A stretch of 64,000 nucleotides of DNA, from assembly GCA_022605955.1 (NCBI GenBank), contig JAKCOZ010000041.1, forward strand, positions 3,708,501 to 3,772,500, read 5' to 3'. Numbering within the stretch: position 1 is the stretch's first letter; each line of letters begins with the position of its first letter. The position numbers were made by a program, and so were the translations under genes. The DNA is from Rallus limicola. Its lineage: Eukaryota > Chordata > Aves > Gruiformes > Rallidae. Below the pieces are notes generated by a model. The model was not told where the DNA came from, did no database searches, and worked only from the letters and a program-made list of their open reading frames with translations. Positions 38,537-48,843 of this stretch are shown here, piece by piece.

Positions 38537-38585
38537 TCATAGAATCACAGAATCAATGAATAACTTCAACTGGAAAAACAGGTAG
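38537..38585 (-). mobile_element. CR1 3'-tip relic
   Basis: The plus strand reads 'catagaatcacagaatcaat' followed by 'aacttcaactggaaaa'. This looks like the reverse complement of the last about 45 bp of a CR1 copy (octamer terminus plus a degraded 'ttccaactg' block). It is very short and eroded. Confidence 0.55.
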
Positions 38586-41500
38586 GAGGATTTACAGGTA
38601 ATCAACATGGCCAAAACCATGGACTACAACAGCTGAAATACTGTATCACAAAGTTCAAATTCAAGAGGAATGTTTATTACACAAATAACAACACTGGTAC
38701 CTCTAAAGAAACAGAGAATATTGTTAAATATATGTAGAGCTGTTTGTGGGGAACAACAAAAATTCATTGCAGGAAGGAAAAGGGGCTGATCCTTTTCTGC
38801 TGGGCTTGCATTCAGTACAGCATCTGAATACCTTTGAAGATACATTCATCTTCCATTTCAACCCTACAATCCAATGTGGTCCTTGGGCTATAACAGAACC
38901 TGGCACAGGATGTTGGTATAATCAGGAATTAATATACAATGAATATTTTAGCACTAATAGAACAAAAGACAGCCTGAGTAACATTCTGAAGTGATACCTT
39001 CTCACCTCAGGACGTCTTACAAGATGGGTTATCTATGGTCATGATAAAAGGTTTATTTTCATTCCTGCTACATAACTGGGGAGACATCTGTCCCCAGTTG
39101 ACAGCTGGACACACTTTCCAGCAATCAAACGTTGATACCTGCATATCAAAGTCAGAGATCTGAACTGTACTGGGAGAGTATTAAGCCTAAAATAAAGAGA
39201 GTTTGCAAAGCCATCCTTCCTGTGTTACAATTCTTTCACAGAGTGGCAAAGTGGGATCTGATGGTACAGAAAACACCCTTCAGCACACTACTGCCTGCCC
39301 AGCCCTGACTACAGCACAACTGTACTGAACCAAACTCTCCCACCCAGGCTTGAGTCTAGCAGAGAACACAGAATCCCAATCCCAAAAACCAAAACCCAAA
39401 CCAACCAAAGAAAAAGATTGGTCTTAGATTCTTATTTTCTGGAGTAGAAGTGGAACTTGTCAGTCATATTTCAGTATCTGTTTCTGATTTTAAACCAGAA
39501 AATGTCTGATAATGCTATAAATATTTCTTTCTGTCAGCAGATACACACTAGTGGTATCTCCTTTTTCTTTTTACCTACTAGAGTATGTGAATGCTGTTTG
39601 TTAGTAGATTGCCCTTCAGTGCAAAAAGGAAGCACCACCTGCATCCCAAAGAGCTAACAGCACAGCCTTCCCAGTCTGTGGCATAAGGTCACCATTGTGA
39701 GTACACTTTTGGATCTAAGTGGTTAAACATTTCCACATACAGCACGGAGAAAATAGTGCATTTGAACTGTTAATACAATGCATAAAAGAGGATGATGACT
39801 TTAGTGGAAGTCTATAAAGGCTGTCCTCCTCTGCTTAGGAAGACCACCCTAGATTAAACCATATAAAGCACTGTTTCAGAATGAACTTCACCTGCTAGCC
39901 AACTTCACAGATGCTACCATTGTATTCATATAGACTGGGCATCATAGACATCTCAGGGAGTTCCAATAGGTTCTGTATGTTATACATTATTATTTCTCAT
40001 TAGGAGACTATCAGAATATCATCTCTTCCTCCTGAATCCCACCCTGCTTCACCAGTCAGGATTTTAGTCTGTTTTTTCCCTGCTTGCATTATACAGATTC
40101 TAACACCTGGACGATGAAGCAATTCAAACTATTCCTACAGGAGCCAATGCCTGTTTGGTTCTCATGTTAGTAGTTACACCAGGAGCTCCACTGGAAGAAA
40201 AAACACTTATGGTTGCCCACATTTTAAGCACCATGTCATCTATACTTACTCACAGCAGGTTGAATTGATGCAGTACTGCCAGCATTAATGGCCCATCTCT
40301 GTGAGAGCTCCTGTCACTGCTTGTACCACTGAAATTGCTATGATGTTCCCAAGGATGAGAGTTTTGAGGGCATGCACAGGATTTTACCAGCTAAATAAAG
40401 CTTTACTGAAGTTTTTCAGCCCTTGTGTTCCTCGTGTTGACTTTGAAGGAGAATGTCAACTGTTCATATTCAGTGCTGTGCATGAGGATTTGAAGCTCAG
40501 AACATGCCCTGCCTTTGTGCTTGGACTGCTAAGCCATCAGCTGCTACCAAAGAACGAAAAAAATGAGTATGATGGAGATACTCAGCAGGTCAGCAATATC
40601 TTTGAAGAGAGGGATTTAACTTAGACATTAATCAGTATATAATTGCTTACGTAGCATGCCTTTCTTCACTTTTAATCATTTAACATGATGATTTACCAAG
40701 GCACTGAGAGAAAGCCTGGATGGAGGAAGAAAAAGTATAGAAATATAGCCTGTGGTATTCCCTGCCAGAGAATGAATTTACCCATGCAGGAGTGTCAATT
40801 TGATAATGAAAGATAGAATGTATGGTGAGCCCAAGAGGGTACTTTACATATTGCTATGAATAATGCTGCTGTTCCCTCTACCCATTAGACTGGATCAGCT
40901 TCTTGCAGACCCAGACAAAAAAAATATGGTGACTCCATTCACAGAAATTGTTATTCACTCAGAATACCATTTCCAATAAGCAATTTCTTATCCAGACTTG
41001 TGCTAGTGAAAAACATTGAAATCAAATCAAATGCCAGGTGAAAACAGGACTTCAATATTCCAAGAATGTTTCAGTTCTAATATTTACATCAGAACCCTAA
41101 TTATTGTCCTTGCTAGAAATGACTCTATTTCTAGTCTGGCTGAAAAATTGAGGCATAAATTTAGCAGGTTTGATGAAAGAAATTTACCTTTAAAACATGA
41201 TTTTTTTTTTTAACCTGTTGAGACTATTGTAACCCAGAACAGTATTTTTCAAGAAGTTTATTCCTAAACATCTGGGCATTATTTGTAAGGGATCCATACA
41301 AGGAAACCAAGAAACTAAAACCAAGAAACTCAATAGGGCTATATTTCCTTACAGCACTTTTGAAATCCTGACTACAAGGTTTTTCTAAACTATGTATGTC
41401 AAAAACATTTGAAAAAACCTTGATTTAGGAAATACCATGTACAAGATATGCTGTCAAATCTGCTGATTATTTAACAGTGGGATAGAGTGTTTGTTGTCTT

Positions 41501-42950
41501 TTGGGAGAACTATCAATTCGCATCCTGAAATGCTGTGGAAACACTTAAAAAGGCATAATTTAATGAAAGTTTTAGAGAAGAAAAACTTTTTCCAGATGTA
41601 TCATTTGAATTAAGACAAAATTTGATGTTGGAATAATGTTGATACTGGAATAATATTGAAAATAGCAACTCTCAGTGACAGAATTTTTCTATCACAAGCA
41701 CTATGGCATTCTTTCCTTCCCTTTTCTAAAAAGTAGAATAGGATCATAAATCACATCAAATAGCTTTTTTGAGTGAAGCAGAATTCGTGAAATGTTTCAT
41801 TTGTATAGAATAAAATGTAATTATTCAGGCCATAAACTCTGGGCTTCCATAATCCACATCAAACTTCTATTTCATTTTGGAATTGAATACACAAGTTTGG
41901 ATTATATTTTTGTGATTCATGCCCTCAAAACACCCCCAAAGCAATACAAAACAAAGCCCCTCAACAATGCCTCAAATCATCTACAATCTACCATCCAAAA
42001 CCTTCCTCAGATTTAGAAGAAGGTATAACCATCCAGGTACCTATGTAAAAATGTGGTTGTCCTTTTTATAAAGTCTTAGTTATTACCATTGTACTGAGAC
42101 AGAGGATTGCAGAAAAACCTCCCATTCTCCAAGCTCCTTCATTTTCAAATTTGCATTCCACACATTTATGGATTAACAGCCACAAAATTCTAAAGTAAAT
42201 GGGGCAGAATTGTTTATAATGAACTCAGCTGTTGTAACATCCTCCTTTAGGTAGGAACAAAACACTGTAGGAATTAATGGATCCAAAAATTGTGAGCATG
42301 AAGTAGTAGGTTTTTCATACCATCTTAATTATCCACGGTCCAGTTTCTGATCAGTGGAGCAGTACAAATAGTGTGGGGGTTATTTTCTTCAAAGTCAATT
42401 AGTTTTTCATTCCTAACAGTAGTGTTATTCTAAGTACCTGTTAACTGGGTTTATTGAATCCAGTATGAAATCACTGATCAACATACCTAAGTCAGGACTG
42501 ATAGACTTGATGCAGAAGAGCCTATAAAGCTGCACTATCTCATCAAGATTGAGGCTATGCTGCCATGGAGTAAAAGGTAGCTATAAGCCCATTTGCAATA
42601 CCCACAAACACTTAAGTTTCAGAACCATCAGACTGAAGAGATTATTAGAGGTGCCCAGAAGTGTAACAGCTCAAATTGTGACAGCACTGGACAAAGCTGA
42701 GCTGGAAGGAACCTTAATGACTGTAGCAAGAAAGACTCCAACAATTCTCTTCCTCTGAAACCTGCCATCCTAGTAATTTAGTCTTGGTGAATATGATATG
42801 AAACACATGGGGCCTCGTCTTCCACACATGTATGCAGCTGAACACAAAGAACACACTAAATGCAAACACCTGATGTGGGACCACAAAAATTGTCTGAACA
42901 CTGATGTGAAATACCTCTGCATGCTCTGCCTGTAATCAACACAAGCTGAA
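38586..42950. other. 4.4 kb of unique DNA, nothing identified
   Basis: An A/C-rich patch lies at about 39372-39416. The 107-codon plus frame at 40301-40624 is the longest in this stretch but matches nothing I recognise and has no supporting context. No RNA gene or repeat is seen. Confidence 0.5.
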
Positions 42951-43754
42951 TGTTATCAGCTCTTCAAAGTCCACATAAATGTGGACACACCTTTGTGTAG
43001 CTGGGTACTGGTGGAGAAGGGGGGCTACAGGGGTGGCTGCTACAAGAAGCAGCCAGAAGCTCTCAGCAGGCCCCAGAGAGCAAACATCGGCCAATTCAAG
43101 GCTGAAGTCTCTGCTGACCAAGGCTGAGCCCATCATTGGTGGTCACAGAGCCTCTGGGAATCACAGGGAGGAGAAAAAAACCTGCAGGCAGCTGCATTTT
43201 GTCCCCAGAGAAGGGAGTGAGAAGATATAAGGAGCTGTGCAGACACCAAGGCCAGGGAATGTGGAGGCAGGAGGTGCCCCAGGTGCCAGAGAGAAAGATG
43301 CCTGCCACAGCAGTGACCCATGCTGGGGCCCCTGGGGAAGAGCTGAAGCCCTGTGGGAAAGGACTCAGGTTGGAGAAGTTCCTGCAGAACTGTCTGCCCT
43401 GGCTGGGACCCCACGGTGCAGCAGGGGAAGGGGGTGAGAAATGAATTCGCCCCTGGCCAAGAAGGAAAACAACTTGTGAAGAACTGCCAGAAACCCTGGT
43501 CACACTTCTCATCCCCTGACTCTGGTGTCACTGGGTGTGTAGTGTAGTGTAATAAATTAGAGAGTTTCTTTTCCCTCACTCTGTGTTGAGTCTGTTGTGC
43601 CCATGACATTGATTATGGGATCATCTCTCCCTGTCCCTACCTCGACTCCTGAGCCTCTCAATATGTATTTCCTCCCCTGTCCAGCTGAAAAGGGGAGTGA
43701 TAGAGCGACTTTGGTGGGTGTCTGGCCTCCAGCCAGGCCTAAACCACCACCACA
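42951..43754 (+). mobile_element. ERVL-type solo LTR
   Basis: The right half fits the U3-R-U5 layout of avian ERVL LTRs. It has a 'ggactcaggttggagaag' block at 43361, an 'aataaatta' polyadenylation-type signal at 43551 and the U5 words 'tgatctctccctgtcc'-like and 'ccctgtccagctga'. It ends 'ttggtgggtgtctgg' then 'aaaccaccaccaca' at 43754. The 5' boundary is less certain. 42951 begins 'tgttatcagctcttc', a plausible TG start, giving about 800 bp. An 8-bp-arm palindrome ('gtccacat'-aa-'atgtggac') sits at 42969-42986. No retroviral gene is attached, so it is a solo LTR left by recombination or a truncated provirus. The open frames on both strands inside it (43096-43609) are non-coding by-products. 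Confidence 0.78.
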
Positions 43755-44794
43755 AGTTGTCTTTCGATACTGTAACTTCCTTCCCAATGAAACCAACTGC
43801 TTAAAGCCACAGATCACAGGCTTTTCTGAGTCTGAGTGATACTGGTTTCAGTTTTCCCTGTTCCTTAGACTAGGATTTATGCTACATAAAAGAAAGTAGA
43901 ACTATCACCTGTGTAAAAGTCTGTACTATTCCTTGCTACGCTTTCATTGATAAATGTGAAGCCCAGTTCTGCCAAAGTCAATCAAACTGGGCTAGTAAAT
44001 AAGAATCACTTGTGATATGGGAGAGGTTGGTCTGCTGGCAAGAGGGAGTCGGTGAGCTTTGGGTAAGAAGTTCTAGCACTAGAAGTCACACCCTGCCACC
44101 AGAGAATGCTTGAACTAGAAGCACATTTGACAGTTAACTCTGGAAAAGACATGACATAGTGAATAAAAGCATCTGGCCAAGACATGGCCCCTGGTGGCCT
44201 CTTCCTCTGTATGGCTTTCATCTCAAAGATATGGAGGAAATGGAGAGGGAGAGAAAAATGGATATAAAACTGCTGACACTTCAGAGATGGTATTTCTAAC
44301 TTATGAAATACTAAAGCTCCTTTCTGCTAATACACTCTTCAGCAGTTAGCCTTAGATCCACCTGGGACAATGGACAAAAAAGAATTAACATAGCTGCTTT
44401 TTATTCCATTCACACAATCTGTTTCCATTTTAAAAGCAATTTTGTAAATTTCTCATACTCCTTTTATTTAATCAATTGTGATGTGGAATATTAATTTCTA
44501 AATTGCATGAATCTTAAGTATTTGAATATCCCTGTGGTCCTAAACCCTCCACATCAGCCCTGTGCATTTATCTTTGTTAGCAAGTGACACAGTGCTTAAA
44601 GAGCGCAGTTAAAGAGTAGAAAGATCACAGCTGCTGTCGTATTAATATTTAGAGAGCAGATTTAATAAATACCATATCTCACTCTACGTTATTATCTGCA
44701 TTAGTGCTATCAGGTTTTAAGGGAATTCAGGAGATGCTTTCTTATCCATCAGGTTGTCAGAAGCAGACAAGAGGAAAATCAAATGTTCATTTAC
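43755..44794. other. Unique DNA, with one weak candidate regulatory stretch
   Basis: No repeat is recognised here. About 44400-44730 is AT-rich, repeat-free and contains several TAAT-core and 'ttaatattt'-like words. It could be conserved non-coding DNA, but I cannot show this from one sequence. Confidence 0.4.
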
Positions 44795-44862
44795 TCACAT
44801 CTGGTGTTCCACAGGGATCCATGTTTAGACCCCTACTGTGTTTATCTGTATAAATGGTTTCT
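44795..44862 (+). mobile_element. Ancient CR1 ORF2 relic (reverse-transcriptase motif)
   Basis: The plus-strand sequence from 44799 ('tctggtgttccacagggatc') translates to S-G-V-P-Q-G-S, then residues reading P-L-L, then 'ctgtataaatggtt'. This is the conserved region of non-LTR reverse transcriptases just upstream of the catalytic loop, with a decayed downstream part containing a stop or frameshift. Only about 65 bp can be matched. The insertion is old and fragmentary. Confidence 0.5.
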
Positions 44863-47106
44863 ATCTATCATCTAAATCAGAAGAGTTTATGTGTAGAGCA
44901 AACGACATCAGATAAATATCCTTATCCACTAACTTGGTATAAAAGTACAAACCAAATGTACACAGCACATTTTCTGCTATTTACTGAGGTTATAAAACTC
45001 TCTTCTCTCTTTCTTCCACTTTTATTTTTTGCTTGAGGTTCATAACTTGATTTGCAACCAATTATTACTTTCCCCTTTTTCTCATGCCTTTTATCATTAC
45101 ACTGATACATAGCTTCTGTTTCTCTTGTACCACATCAAGAAGCTGGAAAATCAGTTTTTAAAAGTGTTATAAATAGGTAACGCTGAATATAACATGAAAG
45201 AAAAGCAGATGTACCCATGGAAATGAAATATTCAAACTAAGAGATATATTGCATCTTGCTTCAGGGAATCTTCTAGGGAGGACAGAGGCAGCGTGGCAGC
45301 AGCAGTGGTATTACGCAGAGCTTCTTGCTAATGCTGCCATTATTATTCTCCTCTTTTTATCTGATCTTTTTATGATGGCAGCTTCCTTCCCCAAGGAGGA
45401 GTTGATAGAATTTTATATGGGCAAAAAGGAGCAGATAGAGACCATAAGCGGATGGATCTTTGATACCAACAGCCATTTTAGTGCTTTTTTTTTTTTTAAA
45501 CATAAGTTAGACTGTTTTACTTTTATGCAAATCTGAGTAATTAATACATAAATATTGAGAACCATGAACACGTACAATTTCACTTCCCATCTTAAACACC
45601 TGCCTGGCACTGTTGCTTCTTTCTCCCTCTCAGGCACATGAATGCACCTGAGAGATGTCTTCCTGCATAGACATCTATGTGAAGGACATTTAGGTATTGT
45701 CCTGTTTCAAAATACTTCCATATAGCATGAGTCTCACCCAGCAGCAATGTAAAACTCAGCTCTGTTAGGAAGTTACTTTTAGAAAAAAACCCACCCAAAA
45801 CCCAACAAAAGACCAGCCAAACAAAAGCCCAACCCCTCTCACATCTCTCTCTCTCTGCCCTCTTATTTCTATGCATTAGACTAATTTCATGAGCTGCATT
45901 AATACAAGCACCCTGGATTTGGACTTAACCAGCACAGCAGACACTACCCAGAGTGTCCTGGTTATCAGTTAAAATAATAAATGCATGATTCCTTTGTTTC
46001 TACAGTCCTGGAAACACAGTTATAAATTTCTTTTAACATTCAGTCATTAACACCAGTGCTATTTTGAATGTATCATCTGCTTTAAACAGATCATTTATTG
46101 ATTTCCTCCAATAAAATACATATGCACTAATAAACAGTCTGTGACTTTCCTCAAGTCCTATTTTTAAAAGTATGTCATTTCAAATACATTTTAAGATATC
46201 TATAGATAAGGGCTCTGCATCTGCACATACTTTGCTATGAATAATTCTGTAGAAATCAGAGTAGCTCCTCAAAACACTGGAAATATTCTTGTTCCTTCCA
46301 AAATGATGCACAAAATCATTTGACCATCTATGGGCAAAGACTTTTCAATTCACATGCTGTCAGTAACATTTTGCTACACATACTTCTGATTACTATCCCA
46401 TTGGAAAGCACCACAAAAGGAACAAACAAAATATAGAACACATGTTCATTAACATGCATAGGATGCATAGAGAGAAGACAATGTTAATGTGCTTTTCTCT
46501 CTGCAGTAAGAAAGAGAAGATGGAGAAGAAAAACTGTTTATCTCAGCAGGAAGATGCATAGATTGAGTAAAGGAAAAAAAAAGTCATATTTGGACTGGCA
46601 GCTACTACGTCTGCCAAATTGAAAGCTGAAGACCCCATGAACAATGATTCAGAGGAAACACAGCTCATATCACAAATCTGTGCTAAGGACCTACAGAGCA
46701 TTTGGGAAGAAGATAGAATCTTACCTGCTTGTGCTCCAAGATAGCCTTATGACATGAAATGTATTTTAAAAACATGCTTTTACAGGCTTTCTTGCCCAAG
46801 CTAATATACCAAACAAAGAAGTGATACACACTGGCCTGGGCTTTCATTCTCACATGGACTACTAAGCTAAATTAATGCATTTGTCTCAGGGGAAAGACAT
46901 ACACTTTTCAATAATTACAATAAGCCTTTTTTTATTTCATGCTTGTATCAGAGTTTAAAATGGAATATTAAAAATTGAATTTTGAGCTTTATTTACCTTC
47001 AGAACCCATACCTGTGAAGTGAAATAACACGACTAACTTCTTCAATGTGAGGGAAACAGAGGGTCACAGAGGTAAATGACTACCAGTAATCACACAGGAA
47101 GGCCCA
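44863..47106. other. Unique DNA with low-complexity patches
   Basis: There is a T-run at about 45487-45499, an A/C-rich patch at 45781-45833 and a short (TC)n run at 45845-45856. No exon, RNA gene or mobile element is recognised. Confidence 0.55.
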
Positions 47107-47313
47107 GGGGACCGCATGAAGTTCAACAAGGCCAAGGGCAGGGTCCTGCACCTGGGTCAGGGCAATCCTTGTCATCAATGCAGGCTGGGAGATGATGTGA
47201 TAGAGAGCAGCTCTGTAGAAAAGGACTCGGGGGTTCTGGTGGATAAGCTCAACATGAGCTGACAATGCGTGCTCACCTCACAGAAGGCCAACTGTATCCT
47301 GGGCTGAATCAAA
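47107..47313 (+). mobile_element. CR1 LINE mosaic, segment A
   Basis: This is a plus-strand CR1 ORF2 segment. It begins at 'ggggaccgcatgaagttcaa' and passes through 'aaggccaagggcagggtcct', 'aaaaggactcgggggttctg' and 'cagaaggccaactgtatcc'. It breaks off near 47313 inside the 'gggctg-atcaaa' block. The continuation expected in an intact element appears only at 47712, after segment B. The frame has several interruptions. Confidence 0.85.
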
Positions 47314-47711
47314 CGACTGGACCAATGGACTGGGACCAATGGGATGAGGCCATGTGCAGAGTGCTGCACATGGGACAGAACAACCCCAGGCAGCACTACA
47401 GGCTTGGGGGAGACTGGCTGGAGAGCTGTCAGGCAGAGAAGGACCTGGGGGTGTTGGGTGACTGCAGCCTGAATATGAGCCAGCAGTGTGCCCAGGTGCC
47501 TGAGAAGACCAATGGCATCCTGGCTTGTGTCAAACCCAGCATGGCCAGTAGGTCTGGGGAGGGGATTGTGCCCCTATACTGGGCACTGGTGAGGCTGCAC
47601 CTTGAGTACTGGGTCCAGTTCTGGGCTCCTCACCTTCAGAAGGACATTGAGGTCCTGGAGCGAGTCCAGAGAAAGGCAACCAGGCTGGAAAGGGGGCTGG
47701 AGGGCAAATCC
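47314..47711 (+). mobile_element. CR1 LINE mosaic, segment B (second subfamily)
   Basis: This is a second CR1 ORF2 segment in the same orientation. It restarts at about the same element position as A ('gggaccaatgggatgagg') and runs further, through 'aggacctgggggtgttggg', 'atgagccagcagtgtgccca' and 'gtactgggtccagttctggg'. It stops abruptly after 'ggctggagggcaaatcc' at 47711. The last 150 bp closely match the start of the 55414-55938 copy, so both belong to one subfamily. B lacks any CR1 3' end, unlike a normal retrotransposed copy. The 170-codon frame (47265-47777) lies mainly here. Confidence 0.88.
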
Positions 47712-48190
47712 ATTATGCCCTTCTGCTCTGAGACCCCACTGGGAGTACTGTGTCCAGTTCTGGAGTCCCCAACATAAGAAGGACATGGAACAGTTGGAAT
47801 GGGCCCAGAGAAGGCCATGAAAGTGATTAGAGGGCTGGAGAATCTCTCCTATGAAGACAGGTTGAGAGAGTTGGGGTTGTTCAGCCTGGAGAAGAGAAGG
47901 CTCCAGGGAGACCTTATAACGGCCTTCTAGTACCTGAAGGGGTCCTACAGGAAAGTATGAGAGGGACTGTTCAGAGTGTAGTGATAGGACAAGGGATAAT
48001 GGCTTTAAGCTGAAAGAGGGTAAGTTTAGATTAGACATTAGGAAGAAAGTCTTTAAGGGTGATGAGGAACTGGAACAGGTTGCCCAGGGAAGTGGTGGAT
48101 GCCCCCTCCGTGGAGGTGTTCAAGGCCAAGTAGAATAAGGCCTTGAGCAGCCTGGTCTAGTGAAGGAGTCCCTCTCCAACTCCATACCTT
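47712..48190 (+). mobile_element. CR1 LINE mosaic, segment C
   Basis: This resumes roughly where segment A stopped. Landmarks are 'gagaccccactgggagtact', 'aacataagaaggacatgg', 'gagaagagaaggctccaggg', 'gattagacattaggaagaaa', 'ggaacaggttgcccagggaa' and 'ggtctagtgaaggag'. It decays near 48190 without a clear octamer 3' end. A plus C most likely represent one older element interrupted by B. The frame is broken by stops and small indels. Confidence 0.88.
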
Positions 48191-48655
48191 TTTAGGGATT
48201 GAGCCTAACTGGCACTTACATTCCATATCCCAAATTTTGATGCTCAGTATTTGCAGAGAACACAAGTTCCTTTTTGTTTAGGTGCACACAAAAAAATAAT
48301 CAGGCAAAATCAGGTGCACCAGTGCTTTCTGAAGTTCACAGATGCCTGCTGTCTGTTGAGATGTGGTTGCAGAGGGGGAATCAGCCCTCAAAGTAAGAAC
48401 AAGCTCAGGCAGAACCCAGCACCTCATTCTTCCATGCTCACACTACATAGTCCTCCCCCTGCCATATAGTCTACAGATGGTTCTAACCAGCAGGAAAAAA
48501 ACCAACAACCAACCAAGAAAAGCTCCTGAAGAGACAGGAACAGCTGATGAATGGTACAACCAGGTTCACAAGGCCTGGAACCTCACTGCCAAGGGAGACG
48601 CATAAGTTTTAGCAGGAAGATGTTCTGTAACACTCATACAGAAGACAAAAACAAT
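48191..48655. other. Spacer between two CR1 copies
   Basis: Nothing is identified here. A short A/C-rich patch lies near 48494-48520. Confidence 0.5.
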
Positions 48656-48843
48656 AAACTAAGGGGGGACCTTATTCATGTTTATAAATAGCTTAAGTAT
48701 GGGATGCAGGGGGAAATGGGCAGCCCCTTTTCAGTGTCTGTGGGGACAGGACAAGGGGCAATGGCTGCAAGTTAGAGCTGCTTTGACAGAGGGTTGGACC
48801 CCATGAGCTCTCCAGGTCCCTTCCAACCCCTGTGATTCTGTGA
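48656..48843 (+). mobile_element. CR1 LINE, short copy with internal deletion
   Basis: Landmarks are 'gggggaccttattcatgttt', 'ggggacaggacaaggggcaa', then a jump from 'gcaagttagagctg' straight to 'acagagggttggacccc', and the 3' end 'ggtcccttccaacccc'/'tgtgattctgtgaa'. Roughly 150-200 bp that would normally lie between these blocks is absent. This is a non-functional remnant. Confidence 0.9.

Noticed and set aside
40301..40624. 107-codon plus-strand frame
   Set aside because: It has no similarity I recognise, no splice-site or promoter context and no repeats to explain it. Its length is within chance for the window.
42650..42760. Possible CR1 3' end ('gagctggaaggaacctt' then 'gactccaac')
   Set aside because: It resembles a minus-strand CR1 block only loosely. 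There is no octamer terminus and no further homology.
43096..43609. Frames of 138 and 158 codons on the minus strand
   Set aside because: They are antisense to the ERVL LTR. GC-rich LTR sequence simply lacks stop codons here.
45781..45833. A/C-rich stretch as possible telomere-like or satellite DNA
   Set aside because: It is irregular, with no fixed unit. It is ordinary low complexity.
47265..47777. 170-codon plus-strand open frame
   Set aside because: It lies across CR1 segments A-C and reads as shifted or truncated ORF2, not a host gene.
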